Shown: in pieces, positions 41,702 to 52,215 of the stretch | Layout of the letters: each line of letters starts with the position of its first letter | Numbering within the stretch: the stretch's first letter is position 1 | NCBI RefSeq assembly: GCF_002160815.1 | Contig: NZ_NFLH01000002.1 | Span: forward strand, 62,001-126,000 | Length of the DNA stretch: 64,000 nt | Reading direction: 5' to 3' | Source: Massilimicrobiota sp. An134 | GTDB taxonomy: Bacteria > Bacillota_I > Bacilli_A > Erysipelotrichales > Coprobacillaceae | The notes under the pieces: generated by a model | What the model was told of the DNA's origin: nothing | Database searches by the model: none | The model's input: the letters and a program-made list of their open reading frames with translations, nothing else | Made by a program: the position numbers and the translations under genes

Positions 41702-42163
41702 ATGAATATTGATTTTGTATATGAAGATGAAAAGCATTTATGTCAGGAAGATTATGAAGCTGTTTTTCGAAAAATTATTGAAACAACATTACAGACATTG
41801 CAGATTGATGATGATGTAGAATTATCATGTGTGATTGTTGATGATGAACAGATTCATCAGATGAATCGTGATTATCGTCATATTGATCGTGCAACAGATG
41901 TGATCAGTTTTGCATTAGAAGATAATGAACAATATTATGTGGCCGGTATGCCAAGAAGCTTAGGGGATATATTCATTTCATATGAACATGCCTGTCAGCA
42001 GGCACAGGAATATGGACATTCATTAAAACGTGAAATGTGCTTTTTAATGACACATGGACTTTTACATTTGCTTGGTTATGACCATATGAATGAAGATGAT
42101 GAAAAAGAAATGTTAGCTTTACAAAAAGATATTTTAAATCAGTTAGGAATAGAAAGAGGTTAG
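41702..42163 (+). CDS. ybeY: Endoribonuclease YbeY
   Basis: 153-residue single-strand RNase needed for 16S rRNA 3' maturation and ribosome quality control. The zinc motif HGLLHLLGYDH (HxxxHxxxxxH) is in MTHGLLHLLGYDHMNEDD, near residues 118-128. Ribosome site AGGGTGAG. It heads a conserved core block with cdd, era and recO, but the gene immediately upstream is an ABC exporter instead of the common phoH. Confidence 0.95.
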   Translation: MNIDFVYEDEKHLCQEDYEAVFRKIIETTLQTLQIDDDVELSCVIVDDEQIHQMNRDYRHIDRATDVISFALEDNEQYYVAGMPRSLGDIFISYEHACQQAQEYGHSLKREMCFLMTHGLLHLLGYDHMNEDDEKEMLALQKDILNQLGIERG

Positions 42164-42166
42164 AAT

Positions 42167-42562
42167 ATGGATTATCAAGAACTTGTTGATGAAGCATTCA
42201 AAGCTTCGCAAAATGCATATGTTCCTTATTCTCATTTTCGTGTGGGGGCCTGTTTATTGTTGAAAAATGGACAAAAAATTTATGGCACAAATATTGAAAA
42301 TGCGGCTTATGGTTCAACAATGTGTGCTGAACGTAATGCTGTGTTTCAGGCTTATTGTCAAGGCTATCGCCAGGATGATATTGCAGCACTAGCCATTGTT
42401 GGTGACTGTTCACCACTTATTTCACCATGTGGAGCCTGCCGTCAGGTTTTGGCTGAATTGTTAGATCCCCTTACACCTATTATTTTAGGAAGTAAAGATT
42501 ATTATGAAGTCACAAATATGCAGGAGTTATTACCTCGTGCATTTACAGGAGAGAGTTTATGA
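42167..42562 (+). CDS. cdd: Cytidine deaminase
   Basis: 131-residue tetrameric-type cytidine deaminase of pyrimidine salvage. Zinc ligands and catalytic Glu are in CAERNAVF (C-A-E) and PCGACRQVL. The N-terminal YVPYSHFRVGACLL is family-typical. Three bases after ybeY, and its stop overlaps era as ATGA. Confidence 0.96.
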   Translation: MDYQELVDEAFKASQNAYVPYSHFRVGACLLLKNGQKIYGTNIENAAYGSTMCAERNAVFQAYCQGYRQDDIAALAIVGDCSPLISPCGACRQVLAELLDPLTPIILGSKDYYEVTNMQELLPRAFTGESL

Positions 42563-43455
42563 CATTTAAATCAGGATTTGTAAGTATTGTTGGACGCCCT
42601 AATGTTGGAAAATCAACATTATTGAATCATATTTTAAAAACAAAATTAGCGATTACATCATCAACAGCACAAACGACACGTAATACGATTCAAGGTATTT
42701 ATACAGATGATGAAGCGCAGATTATTTTTATGGATACACCAGGGATTCATAAACCACAGGATGGTTTAGGATCTTTTATGAATACCAATGCTTTAAATAG
42801 CATTTATGGTGTGGATATTGTCTTATTGCTTGCGCCAGCGAATGAAAAGATTGGTCGAGGAGATCGTTTTATTGTCAGTCGTTTAAAGGAAGCAGATGGA
42901 CCTGTTTATCTTCTTTTAAATAAGATTGATTTGTTGTCAAAAGATGAATTAATTCAAAAGTTAAATGAATGGAAAGAAATGTTTGATTTTAAAGAAATTA
43001 TTCCTATTAGTGCTTTAAATGGGGATAATGTTGAACATCTCATGGATACAATCAAAAATGATTTAAAAGAAGGGGTTATGTATTATCCTAAAGATCATAT
43101 TACTGATCATCCAGAACGTTTTATTATGGCAGAATTTATTCGTGAAAAGATTTTATATTTTACTCATGAAGAAGTGCCTCATAGTGTTGCGATTGTGATT
43201 GAAAGTATGACTGAAGATGAAGATGGTGTTCATGTCATGGCGGCGATTGTTGTGGATCGTCCAAGTCAAAAAGCTATTATTATTGGTAAACAGGGAAGTA
43301 TGATTAAAAAGATTAAACAAAATGCCAGACGTGAAATGAAGCGTTTTTTACAAACTCCAGTTACATTAGAACTTTTTGTGAAAGTAGAAAAGAATTGGCG
43401 TAATAAACAAAAGTATTTAAGAGAGTTTGGTTATGATGAAAATGACTATTCATGA
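42559..43455 (+). CDS. era: GTPase Era
   Basis: 298-residue GTPase that binds 16S rRNA and assists 30S assembly. G1 GRPNVGKST, G3 DTPGIH, G4 NKID and G5 SAL are followed by a C-terminal KH domain with the GxxG element in IIGKQGSMIKKI. Length is normal. Coupled to cdd by ATGA and overlapping recO by about 23 bases. Confidence 0.97.
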   Translation: MTFKSGFVSIVGRPNVGKSTLLNHILKTKLAITSSTAQTTRNTIQGIYTDDEAQIIFMDTPGIHKPQDGLGSFMNTNALNSIYGVDIVLLLAPANEKIGRGDRFIVSRLKEADGPVYLLLNKIDLLSKDELIQKLNEWKEMFDFKEIIPISALNGDNVEHLMDTIKNDLKEGVMYYPKDHITDHPERFIMAEFIREKILYFTHEEVPHSVAIVIESMTEDEDGVHVMAAIVVDRPSQKAIIIGKQGSMIKKIKQNARREMKRFLQTPVTLELFVKVEKNWRNKQKYLREFGYDENDYS

Positions 43456-44173
43456 GGAAGTTGTTGAAGCTGTTATTTTAAAGAAAACACCGTATAAAGA
43501 AAATGATATGATTTTACATATTTATAGTCATGAATATGGGAAAATGAGTGTGATGGCACGTGGGATTCGTAAAATGACAAGCAAGAATGCCCGTGGGTGT
43601 CAAGAAATGATGTTAAGTGAATTGACGATTGCCTTAAAAAAAGGAATGAGTACATTGATTAAGGCTACACCACTTGATTATTTTAGGCACATTGAAGAAA
43701 ATTTGGAAAGTGAGATTGTTGGACAGTATATTCTAGAATATTTCTATCGTTATGTTGAAGATAATCAACCTTTAGAAAAAGAATATAGAATGTTATATGA
43801 AGCTTTACATGCTTTGGATTTGGGATATCCACCATTGCTTGTTTATCTGCTTTTTAATGTCTTTATTTTAGAACATAATGGGGTATCTTTGGATGTTGAT
43901 GGCTGTGTTTTATGTGGTTCACCTCAAGTTGTTTCTATTTCATTGGAAGATGGAGGATTTTTATGTTCAAAACACATAGGACATCATCAGCCCTATTCTC
44001 AGGATATTTTAAAAGCTTTTCGACATATTCATAAGATTCCCATAACCGCTATTGATCATTTACATATTTCTTCATCAGCCATTCAGGTGTTGGTGCCTTT
44101 AATGGAATCGTTGATTGAAGAATATACGGGAATTCAGTTGAAAACATCACGTTTTATTCATCAAATTGTGTAG
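43433..44173 (+). CDS. recO: DNA repair protein RecO
   Basis: About 246-residue RecO, which loads RecA on SSB-coated DNA with RecR. An N-terminal OB fold (VVEAVILKKTPYKENDMILHIYS...) is followed by a helical domain with the zinc-type cysteines CVLCGSP and FLCSKH. I choose ATG 43433, eight bases after AAGAGAG; ATGs at 43436 and 43442 are also possible. The 23-base overlap with era is typical. A strong terminator at the stop closes the core operon. Confidence 0.93.
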   Translation: MMKMTIHEEVVEAVILKKTPYKENDMILHIYSHEYGKMSVMARGIRKMTSKNARGCQEMMLSELTIALKKGMSTLIKATPLDYFRHIEENLESEIVGQYILEYFYRYVEDNQPLEKEYRMLYEALHALDLGYPPLLVYLLFNVFILEHNGVSLDVDGCVLCGSPQVVSISLEDGGFLCSKHIGHHQPYSQDILKAFRHIHKIPITAIDHLHISSSAIQVLVPLMESLIEEYTGIQLKTSRFIHQIV

Positions 44174-44200
44174 AAATTCTACACAATTTTATTTTTCTTC
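44163..44200. terminator. Terminator after recO
   Basis: AAATTGTGTAGAA and TTCTACACAATTT form a 13-bp perfect stem overlapping the recO stop, followed by TTATTTTTC. Confidence 0.92.
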
Positions 44201-44244
44201 AAAACAAATTAGTGTATAATATGAGCATATAAAGGGGAAATGTT

Positions 44245-46059
44245 ATGGGACAATTTTTACCAACAACAAAAGAAGAAATGTTAGAAAGAGGATGGCAACA
44301 GCCTGATTTTGTCTATATTAGTGGAGATGCCTATGTTGATCATCCATCATTTGGTGCAGCGATTATTACACGTACTTTAGAAAGTCGTGGTTTTAAAGTG
44401 TGTTTTTTAGCACAACCAGATTGGCGTCGTTTGGATGATTTTCAGCGTTTTGGCAAACCACGTCTTGGCTTTTTGATTTCTAGTGGTAATATTGATTCAA
44501 TGGTGAATCATTATAGTGTATCCAAGAAAAGACGAAAAAAAGACAGTTATTCTAATAATGGAGAAATGGGTCATCGACCTGATCGTGCAGTGATTGTTTA
44601 TAGTCAAAAAGTGCGTGAAGCTTATCATGATGCAACCATTTTGATTGGTGGTATTGAAGCCAGTCTAAGACGTTTGGCTCATTATGATTATTGGGATGAT
44701 AAAGTCAGAAAATCTATTTTAATTGATGCGAATGCAGATTTATTGATGTATGGAATGGGAGAAAACAGCATTATTGAGATTGCTGAAGCATTGGATGCAG
44801 GACTTGACGTGCATGATTTGACTTATTTAGATGGAACAGTTTTTAAAACAAAGGATTTATCTATGATTCCAGATGATCATATCATGTTACCATCGTTTTT
44901 TGATATGACTCATGATAAAAAAGAATATGCCAAATCATTTGGTATTCAATATCGTAATACTGATCATTATAATGCCAAAACATTGGTTGAACCATATGAG
45001 GGATTTTATGTCGTACAAAATCGCCCTAATCGCCCATTAACGCAGATGGAGTTTGATGATACATATGCTTTGCCTTATCAAAGAACATACCATCCAAGCT
45101 ATGATTATATTCCAGCGATTGAAGAAGTGCGTTTTTCGCTTATCAGTAATCGTGGCTGTTTTGGGGCCTGTAATTTCTGTGCATTAAATTTTCATCAGGG
45201 ACGTATCATTCAATCACGTTCTCATGAGTCGTTAGTTGAAGAAGCTAAGAAAATTATCCAGGACCCAGATTTTAAGGGTTATATTCATGATGTTGGAGGA
45301 CCAACAGCGAATTTTAGATTTCCTAGCTGTGAAAAACAAACGACACATGGAGCCTGTCCAACTAGACAGTGTTTATGGCCAAAACCATGTCGTCAATTAA
45401 GAGTCGATCATAGTGATTATTTGGCTTTGCTTAAAAAACTAAGAAGTTTAGAAGGTGTTAAAAAAGTCTTTGTTCGTTCTGGTATTCGCTATGATTATTT
45501 AATGTATGATCAGGATGATACATTTTTTAAAGAACTGATTCAACATCATATCAGTGGTCAATTAAAGGTTGCTCCTGAGCATATCAGTAATCAGGTTCTC
45601 GATAAAATGGGGAAACCTCATCGTGAACTGTATGAAAAGTTTGTGGATAAGTATAAACGACTCAATAAAGAGATGAACAAAAATCAGTATCTTGTTCCTT
45701 ATTTGATGTCATCGCATCCAGGTAGTGATTTAAACAGTGCTATTGAATTGGCTGAATATTTAAGAGATATCCATCATCAGCCAGAACAGGTTCAGGATTT
45801 TTATCCAACTCCTGGAACTTTATCAACAGCTATGTATTATACAGAGTTAGATCCACGAGATTTGACACCTGTTTATGTTGCGAAAACACCAAAAGAGAAA
45901 GCAATGCAACGTGCTTTAATGCAATATCGTCGTCCACAAAATTATCATCTTGTCTATGAAGCTTTAACATTAGCAAAAAGAACAGATTTAATTGGTTTTC
46001 AAAAGAAATGTTTAATTAAACCAAAAGGTCAAAAACGTCCACTACGAAGGGGGTCATGA
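44245..46059 (+). CDS. YgiQ-family radical SAM protein
   Basis: 604-residue UPF0313/YgiQ protein. The central radical SAM domain carries CFGACNFCALNFHQGR (CxxxCxxC, 4Fe-4S/SAM site). The N-terminal region is cobalamin-binding-like (PSFGAAIITRTLESRGF) and later conserved blocks include TTHGACPTRQCLWPKPC. A C-terminal basic tail ends the protein. Substrate is unknown in the family. Own TATAAT at 44215-44220 after the recO terminator. The hydrolase gene follows immediately. Confidence 0.93.
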   Translation: MGQFLPTTKEEMLERGWQQPDFVYISGDAYVDHPSFGAAIITRTLESRGFKVCFLAQPDWRRLDDFQRFGKPRLGFLISSGNIDSMVNHYSVSKKRRKKDSYSNNGEMGHRPDRAVIVYSQKVREAYHDATILIGGIEASLRRLAHYDYWDDKVRKSILIDANADLLMYGMGENSIIEIAEALDAGLDVHDLTYLDGTVFKTKDLSMIPDDHIMLPSFFDMTHDKKEYAKSFGIQYRNTDHYNAKTLVEPYEGFYVVQNRPNRPLTQMEFDDTYALPYQRTYHPSYDYIPAIEEVRFSLISNRGCFGACNFCALNFHQGRIIQSRSHESLVEEAKKIIQDPDFKGYIHDVGGPTANFRFPSCEKQTTHGACPTRQCLWPKPCRQLRVDHSDYLALLKKLRSLEGVKKVFVRSGIRYDYLMYDQDDTFFKELIQHHISGQLKVAPEHISNQVLDKMGKPHRELYEKFVDKYKRLNKEMNKNQYLVPYLMSSHPGSDLNSAIELAEYLRDIHHQPEQVQDFYPTPGTLSTAMYYTELDPRDLTPVYVAKTPKEKAMQRALMQYRRPQNYHLVYEALTLAKRTDLIGFQKKCLIKPKGQKRPLRRGS

Positions 46060-46060
46060 T

Positions 46061-46975
46061 ATGAAACGTACTGCTTTCTTTACATCATCCATGCATATCA
46101 ATATTCGTTATCATGTTTATGAGCCTCAAGTTGTGATTCGTGTAAAAGGCATTGTGCAGATTCATCATGGTTTAGGAGAACATGCTGGACGTTATGAGCA
46201 TTTTGCTTCTTTTCTAGCAAGTCAAGGCTTTGTGGTGGTAGTGAGTGATTTTGCTGGTCATGGACGTTCTTTAATTGATTTTGAACAGGGATATTTTGGA
46301 GAACATGATGGGCCTATGCATCTGATTGAAGATATGCATCATTTGCAGATGATTATTCGTGAAAAGTATCCTGATTCACCTTATTTCATGCTGGGAGTTG
46401 ATTTAGGCTCTATTTTGATACGTAAGTATATGACTGTTTTTGGTGACTTTATTGAAGGAGTTTTATTACTGGGAACACCTTCAAAAGTTGATTTCTTCTA
46501 TTTGAAACGTATTTATTTACGTTTATTAAAGATGTGGAAGGGACCACTTCATAAAGCACAACAATATTCTCGCTATCTTCGTCATCGTTTAAATAAAAGA
46601 ATTCGCATGACAAGTGATATGGACTGGTTAACGAGTGATGAGGATGAAAGACAGCGTTTTCTGGATGATCCTATGTCACATTTTGCATATACTGTTCAGG
46701 GATATCGAGATATTATTCATATGATACAGGAAGTCAATACTGAAAAAACAATCATGAGTATTCCTTCGTTTTTATCAATATATATTGGTATTGGTGAAAA
46801 TGATCCTATGTGTCCTCATATTCAAAAACTTATTGAAAAATATAAAAAAATACCGATTCAGGATCTGACATTTGAAATCTTTTCAGGGCAACGACATGCC
46901 TTGTTGTTTGAAAAAGATAAAAAGTTGGTTTATAAGAGTATACTAAAATGGCTAAATGAAAGGACATATTTATAA
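46061..46975 (+). CDS. Alpha/beta hydrolase (monoacylglycerol-lipase-like) with Asp at the nucleophile position
   Basis: 304 residues of the serine aminopeptidase S33/PldB group: oxyanion segment IHHGLGEHAGRYEHFA, DFAGHGRS, an acid Asp in IGENDPM and the catalytic His in SGQRHALLFE. The nucleophile elbow, normally GHSMG, reads LGVDLGS, so the serine is replaced by Asp114. Either an Asp nucleophile is used, as in dehalogenase and epoxide hydrolase relatives, or the protein is not a lipase. It starts one base after the ygiQ stop, with GGGGG upstream, so the two are co-transcribed. Confidence 0.85.
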   Translation: MKRTAFFTSSMHINIRYHVYEPQVVIRVKGIVQIHHGLGEHAGRYEHFASFLASQGFVVVVSDFAGHGRSLIDFEQGYFGEHDGPMHLIEDMHHLQMIIREKYPDSPYFMLGVDLGSILIRKYMTVFGDFIEGVLLLGTPSKVDFFYLKRIYLRLLKMWKGPLHKAQQYSRYLRHRLNKRIRMTSDMDWLTSDEDERQRFLDDPMSHFAYTVQGYRDIIHMIQEVNTEKTIMSIPSFLSIYIGIGENDPMCPHIQKLIEKYKKIPIQDLTFEIFSGQRHALLFEKDKKLVYKSILKWLNERTYL

Positions 46976-46992
46976 AGTACACTCATTGTTGG

Positions 46993-47021
46993 TTGACAAA
47001 TGACTACTATAAGGGTATAAA
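46993..47021 (+). promoter_or_regulatory. Promoter of the glyQS-dnaG-rpoD operon
   Basis: TTGACA (46993-46998), 17-bp spacer, TATAAA (47016-47021). Confidence 0.8.
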
Positions 47022-47042
47022 TACGAAGTAAATATATAAATA

Positions 47043-47068
47043 AAAGACTTGGCTTGTGCTAGGTCTTT
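47043..47068 (+). promoter_or_regulatory. Stem-loop in the glyQS leader
   Basis: AAAGACTTGGC and GCTAGGTCTTT form an 11-bp stem with two G-T pairs and a TTGT tetraloop, then GCTATTTTATA. It could attenuate transcription or shape the leader. It is not a T-box: the leader is under 100 bases and no T-box element is present. Confidence 0.5.
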
Positions 47069-47112
47069 GCTATTTTATATAGGTATAAACATAAATAAAA
47101 AGGGGTATAAAT

Positions 47113-48483
47113 ATGGCAAACAAAGATATGGATAAATTAATTGCTCATGCAAAAAATTCAGGATTTGTTTATCAGGGTTCTGAAATTTATGATGGGCTTG
47201 CAAACACTTGGGATTATGGTCCTTTAGGTGTGGAAATGAAAAATAATATTAAGAAATTATGGTGGAAACGTTTTATTCAGGAATCACCATATAATGTTGG
47301 ATTAGATTCAGCAATTTTTATGAATCCACGTGTCTGGGAAGCTAGTGGGCATGTTGGTGGATTCAGTGATCCATTGATTGACTGTAAACATTGTAAAACA
47401 AGACATCGTGCTGATAAATTGATTGAAGATTATGATCCAAATATTCATAGTGATGGTTGGGCACCAGAAAAAATGATGGAATTTATTAGAGAACATCATA
47501 TTCAATGTCCAAACTGTGGAAGTGAAGACTTTACAGATATTCGTGAGTTTGAATTGATGTTTAAAACATATATGGGTGTTGTCAAAGATGCCAAAAGTGT
47601 TGTTTATTTAAGACCTGAAACGGCTCAGGGAATTTTTGTGAATTTTAAAAACATTCAAAGAACATCACGTAAAAAAGTTCCATTTGGAATTGGTCAGATT
47701 GGGAAATCTTTTAGAAATGAAATTACACCAGGTAATTTTATCTTTAGAACAAGAGAGTTTGAACAGATGGAATTAGAATTCTTTACAAAGCCAGATACAG
47801 ATTTAGAATGGTTTGATTATTGGAAAAATCAATGTATGCAATTTTTATTAGACTTAGGATTAAGTGCAGATAATTTAAGATTTAGAGATCATGAAAAAGA
47901 AGAATTATCATTCTATTCTAAGGCAACGAGTGATATTGAATATCTTTATCCATTTGGATGGGGTGAATTATGGGGTATTGCTGATCGTACAGATTATGAC
48001 TTAGGTAGACATCAGGAATATTCTAAGAAAAATCTAGAGTATTTAGATCCTGAAACGAATCAAAAATACTTACCATATGTTATTGAACCATCAGTAGGGG
48101 CAGATCGTTTATTCTTATCTGTTTTAGCTGATGCTTATGAGGAAGAACAGTTGGAAAAAGAAACACGTCTTGTGATGCATTTCCATCCAGCTGTGGCACC
48201 TGTAAAAGCAGCTATTTTACCACTTACAAAAAAACAAAGTGATAAAGCTATGGAAGTTTATCAGTTGTTAGCTAAGGAATTTAATGTGGAATACGATGTT
48301 GCTGGACAGATTGGAAAACGTTATCGTCGTCAGGATGCAATAGGAACACCATATTGTATAACTGTTGACTTTGACAGTGAAAATGATCAGTCTGTCACAT
48401 TAAGAGATCGAGATACAATGGAGCAGGTTCGTTTACCAATTCATGAACTTGTAGATTATCTTACAAAAAAGATTCGTTTTTAA
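47113..48483 (+). CDS. glyQS: Glycyl-tRNA synthetase, dimeric type
   Basis: 456-residue class II alpha2-type GlyRS that charges tRNA-Gly (two functional tRNA-Gly genes are in this window). Motif 1 and 2 regions include [32 protein letters not shown] and [20 protein letters not shown]. Motif 3 is [11 protein letters not shown]. The anticodon-binding domain is C-terminal. Zinc-ligand pairs CKHCKTRH and CPNCGSE are present. AAAGGGG site. First gene before dnaG and rpoD. Confidence 0.97.
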   Translation: MANKDMDKLIAHAKNSGFVYQGSEIYDGLANTWDYGPLGVEMKNNIKKLWWKRFIQESPYNVGLDSAIFMNPRVWEASGHVGGFSDPLIDCKHCKTRHRADKLIEDYDPNIHSDGWAPEKMMEFIREHHIQCPNCGSEDFTDIREFELMFKTYMGVVKDAKSVVYLRPETAQGIFVNFKNIQRTSRKKVPFGIGQIGKSFRNEITPGNFIFRTREFEQMELEFFTKPDTDLEWFDYWKNQCMQFLLDLGLSADNLRFRDHEKEELSFYSKATSDIEYLYPFGWGELWGIADRTDYDLGRHQEYSKKNLEYLDPETNQKYLPYVIEPSVGADRLFLSVLADAYEEEQLEKETRLVMHFHPAVAPVKAAILPLTKKQSDKAMEVYQLLAKEFNVEYDVAGQIGKRYRRQDAIGTPYCITVDFDSENDQSVTLRDRDTMEQVRLPIHELVDYLTKKIRF

Positions 48484-48498
48484 TAAAGGAGGGCATAT

Positions 48499-50241
48499 AT
48501 GGCACGTCTATCACAGGAAAAGATAAATGAAATCAGGCAGAGCGTTGATATTGTTGATGTGATTGGCGAGTATCTTCCTTTGGAAAAGAAAGGAAGAAAT
48601 TACATAGCATTATGCCCTTTTCATGATGATAAACATCCTTCAATGTCTGTTTCGCCTGATAAGCAAATTTTTATGTGTTTTGTGTGTGGTACAGGAGGCA
48701 ATGTTTTTACATTTTTACAGAAATATTTAAAAATATCATACATAGAAGCTGTTAAAAAAGTTGCCGAAATAGGTCATATTGATTTAAGTGAATATCATTT
48801 AGATGTCGTTTCATCACCGATTTCTAAAGAAAATGCTTCACTTTATCAAATGCACGAAGAAGCACAGAAAATTTATAGTTACTATCTCAATACAAAATTG
48901 GGACTGGAAGCAAAAGCTTATTTAACGAAACGTCATTTTTCTGATGAATTGATTAAAGAATTTCAAATTGGCTATGCACCTTTGCAGTCAACTTTATATC
49001 AGGCATTTGAAAAATTGGGCTTTCAGGAAATAGATATGGTCAAGTCTGGGCTGATTGTAGAATCATATCAGCATTTTGACCGTTTCCAAGATCGTATTAT
49101 GTTTCCATTATATAATCAGCAGGGACAGGTTGTTGGATTTAGTGGACGTATTTATAAACCAACACAAACTGACAGCAAGTATGTCAATTCTCCTGAATCT
49201 GATATTTTTATCAAAGGACAGACGCTTTATCATTACCATCAATGTAAAGAAGCGGTTAAAGAAGCTGGATTTATATACTTACTGGAAGGATTTATGGATG
49301 TCATAGCGATGTATAAAGCAGGTATTGAAAATACAGTCGCTATTATGGGAACAGCTCTGACAAAGGGACATATTCAGGCTTTACGTCGTCTGACACATCA
49401 TGTTCATTTGTGTTTGGATGGTGATCAGGCTGGACAAACAGCTATGAGTAAAGCTGCCAGAGAATTGGAGGAAGCTGGTTTTCAGGTATCCATTATTGTT
49501 TTACCTGATAATCATGATCCTGATGAAATCTATGAAGAACATGGTAAAGAAGGATTACAGGAAGCCCTTAAAAAGACATTGAAACCGATTGAATTTTTAA
49601 TGAATTTTGAGTATCAGAAAATAGATTCTCAAAATTATGATGATCGTAAAAATTATTTAGAGAAAATGTGTTATGAAATTGCTAAAATTCATGATCCTAT
49701 TGATCAGGATTATTACATTCAGGTTTTATCGAAACAGTCAGGTTTTTCTTATGATCTGATTCATCAGCAGATCAATGGGATGAAACCTCAATTTCATCAA
49801 GAAACAAGAGTCCCGCAAAAGAAAATAACACATTTAAAGGATAAATATCAGCAAGCTGAACATGATTTGTTATTTTATATGTTAAATCATAAAAGTGTCG
49901 CTTTGAAATATGAAGCAAAAGCAGGTTTTATGTACAATGATCAATATCGTATCATTGCTTCTTATATTATTGACTACTATCGTCATCATAATCAATTAGA
50001 AATTGCAGATTTGATAAATAGTATACAAAAAGAAGATTTGATACAAACTGTGGTAGAGATTGCACAATCTCCTTTGCCTCAAGAATATGAAGAAAAAGCG
50101 ATAGATGATTATATAGAAACCATAGGAAATCATGCAAAGAAAATGAAAAAAGAACAGTTATTAGAACAATTTCGTTATATATTAGATCCTCAACAAAAGG
50201 CACAGATTTTAAATGAGATTGTTAAATTAGGAGGTCAATAA
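48499..50241 (+). CDS. dnaG: DNA primase
   Basis: 580-residue bacterial primase making RNA primers at the replication fork. N-terminal zinc-binding domain [18 protein letters not shown] ... FVCGTGG, RNA-polymerase domain, and TOPRIM acidic motifs ([24 protein letters not shown]). The helical C-terminal domain should bind DnaB. AAAGGAGG site. Order dnaG-rpoD is the conserved macromolecular-synthesis operon. Confidence 0.97.
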   Translation: MARLSQEKINEIRQSVDIVDVIGEYLPLEKKGRNYIALCPFHDDKHPSMSVSPDKQIFMCFVCGTGGNVFTFLQKYLKISYIEAVKKVAEIGHIDLSEYHLDVVSSPISKENASLYQMHEEAQKIYSYYLNTKLGLEAKAYLTKRHFSDELIKEFQIGYAPLQSTLYQAFEKLGFQEIDMVKSGLIVESYQHFDRFQDRIMFPLYNQQGQVVGFSGRIYKPTQTDSKYVNSPESDIFIKGQTLYHYHQCKEAVKEAGFIYLLEGFMDVIAMYKAGIENTVAIMGTALTKGHIQALRRLTHHVHLCLDGDQAGQTAMSKAARELEEAGFQVSIIVLPDNHDPDEIYEEHGKEGLQEALKKTLKPIEFLMNFEYQKIDSQNYDDRKNYLEKMCYEIAKIHDPIDQDYYIQVLSKQSGFSYDLIHQQINGMKPQFHQETRVPQKKITHLKDKYQQAEHDLLFYMLNHKSVALKYEAKAGFMYNDQYRIIASYIIDYYRHHNQLEIADLINSIQKEDLIQTVVEIAQSPLPQEYEEKAIDDYIETIGNHAKKMKKEQLLEQFRYILDPQQKAQILNEIVKLGGQ

Positions 50242-50249
50242 AAAGTAAT

Positions 50250-51530
50250 ATGAAAAAGGATATGAAAAAGAAAGCAACACCAGTGACATTGGATGATTTG
50301 AAGAATTTAATCAAAGAAACAGCTGAAGCTATGGGTGGTAAATTATCTCAAGATGATTTAGATGCCTTTTTAACAAAGTATGACTTAGATGATGAATCAG
50401 CTGAAGAATTATTATCTTTTATTACGGATAATGATATTTTAATTGAAGATGGATTTGATGCTTTAGATGATATTGATGATGATCAGTTAATGAGTGGTAT
50501 GGCAAGTGATTTGGATGATCTTGAAGCATTAGAAACATTGGATGATTTGGATAATTTAGATGATTTAGATTCAGATATTGACAATGATGTTGCTGATTTA
50601 GACTTTGGTGGCGATTTTGACATGTTAACAGGAGATACTGTTAATATGTACAGCAATGAGGAAGAAGATGATTCTAATCAGCTTGGAAGCAATGTAAAAA
50701 TTAATGATCCAGTGAAAATGTATTTAAAAGAAATTGGACGTGTTGAATTATTAAGTCATGACGAAGAAATTTCTCTTGCGAAAAGAATATTAGACGGTGA
50801 TGAAGAAGCTAAAAAGAAATTGGCAGCTGCTAACTTACGTCTTGTTGTATCTATCGCAAAAAGATATGTTGGTAGAGGAATGTTATTCCTTGATTTGATT
50901 CAAGAAGGAAATATGGGGCTTATCAAAGCTGTTGAAAAATTTGATTATACAAAAGGATTTAAGTTTTCTACATATGCAACATGGTGGATTAGACAAGCTA
51001 TTACACGTGCTATTGCAGATCAGGCCAGAACAATTCGTATTCCAGTTCATATGGTTGAAACGATCAATAAATTAACAAGAGTTCAAAGACAATTGATCCA
51101 AGAATTAGGACGTGAACCTTCAGCAGAAGAAATTTCTGAAAAGATGGATGGTATGACACCAGAAAAAGTACGTGAAATTCAAAAGATATCTTTAGAACCT
51201 GTATCATTAGAAACGCCAATTGGTGAAGAAGATGATTCACATTTAGGAGATTTCATTGAAGATGAAGGGGCAATGTCACCAGATGATTATGCTGCGAATG
51301 AATTATTAAAAGATGAATTAAATGAAGTTTTATTAGAATTAACAGATCGTGAAGAAAAAGTTTTACGTTTACGTTTTGGTCTTGATGATGGTCGTACGAG
51401 AACACTTGAGGAAGTTGGTAAAGAATTTAATGTCACACGTGAACGTATCCGTCAGATTGAAGCCAAAGCTTTAAGAAAATTAAAACATCCATCACGTTCA
51501 AAACGTTTAAAGGATTTCTTAGATCGTTAA
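50250..51530 (+). CDS. rpoD: Primary RNA polymerase sigma factor (sigma-A/RpoD)
   Basis: 426-residue housekeeping sigma factor. A very acidic region 1.1 (Asp-rich repeats of LDDLD type, residues about 60-115), region 1.2 ([17 protein letters not shown]), 2.3-2.4 ([17 protein letters not shown]), 3 and 4.2 ([20 protein letters not shown]) are all present. Its -35/-10 readout fits the TTGACA/TATAAT promoters seen here. AGGAGG is 13 bases before ATG 50250, slightly long; GTA-ATATG just before gives no better start. Confidence 0.98.
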   Translation: MKKDMKKKATPVTLDDLKNLIKETAEAMGGKLSQDDLDAFLTKYDLDDESAEELLSFITDNDILIEDGFDALDDIDDDQLMSGMASDLDDLEALETLDDLDNLDDLDSDIDNDVADLDFGGDFDMLTGDTVNMYSNEEEDDSNQLGSNVKINDPVKMYLKEIGRVELLSHDEEISLAKRILDGDEEAKKKLAAANLRLVVSIAKRYVGRGMLFLDLIQEGNMGLIKAVEKFDYTKGFKFSTYATWWIRQAITRAIADQARTIRIPVHMVETINKLTRVQRQLIQELGREPSAEEISEKMDGMTPEKVREIQKISLEPVSLETPIGEEDDSHLGDFIEDEGAMSPDDYAANELLKDELNEVLLELTDREEKVLRLRFGLDDGRTRTLEEVGKEFNVTRERIRQIEAKALRKLKHPSRSKRLKDFLDR

Positions 51531-51531
51531 T

Positions 51532-52215
51532 ATGAAACTATCAAAAAGATTACAGGCCATTGCGGACTTGATTATCAAATATAAACATGGAGAAAGTCTT
51601 GGAGATATAGGAACTGATCATGCTTACTTACCTTGTTATTTAGTGAATGAAAATGTCATTCAAAAGGCTTATGCCTGTGATATAGCGAAGGGACCTATCC
51701 AAGCATCTATAGAAACGATTGGGAGTTATCATTTAGAGAATAAAGTCATACCACTGCTTGGCAGTGGTATTCATCCACTTTTAGATCAACATGTCGATAT
51801 GATCAGTATTTGTGGCATGGGCGGTAAGTTAATTGTGGATATATTAGATGAATTTCCTGAATATATCCAAGATCAACGATTATTTTTACAGGCTAATGTA
51901 GGTTTAGAAGTTTTACGTGAGTATCTTTATTTACATCAGATAGAAATTATTGATGAAGATATTGTGAAAGATGCACATCATATTTATGAAATTATGGTTT
52001 GTCAGAAAACATCAAAACAACTTTCTTATCAGGAAGAAGATATTTATTTTGGACCTTATTTAAGACAAAAGAAAAATACTTTATTTTATCAAAAATGGCA
52101 AAGACAATTACATATTTATCAAAATATATTGACTTCTTTAGAGGAAAACCATCCTCGTTATCAGGAAGTTTTACATATGATTGAAATGATAGAAGGTGAG
52201 CTCAATGAAGGCTAA
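51532..52215 (+). CDS. trmK: tRNA (adenine(22)-N1)-methyltransferase
   Basis: 227-residue class I SAM methyltransferase modifying A22 of tRNA. The N-terminal KLSKRLQAIADLIIKY, SAM site LGDIGTDHAYLPCYL, and ISICGMGGKLIVDIL are characteristic of TrmK (YqfN). It begins two bases after the rpoD stop; order rpoD-trmK-nif3-like is the conserved sigA-yqfN-yqfO arrangement. Confidence 0.94.
   Translation: MKLSKRLQAIADLIIKYKHGESLGDIGTDHAYLPCYLVNENVIQKAYACDIAKGPIQASIETIGSYHLENKVIPLLGSGIHPLLDQHVDMISICGMGGKLIVDILDEFPEYIQDQRLFLQANVGLEVLREYLYLHQIEIIDEDIVKDAHHIYEIMVCQKTSKQLSYQEEDIYFGPYLRQKKNTLFYQKWQRQLHIYQNILTSLEENHPRYQEVLHMIEMIEGELNEG

Noticed and set aside
47022-47112. T-box riboswitch upstream of glyQS
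   Set aside because: The leader is under 100 bases and lacks the T-box sequence and specifier stem.
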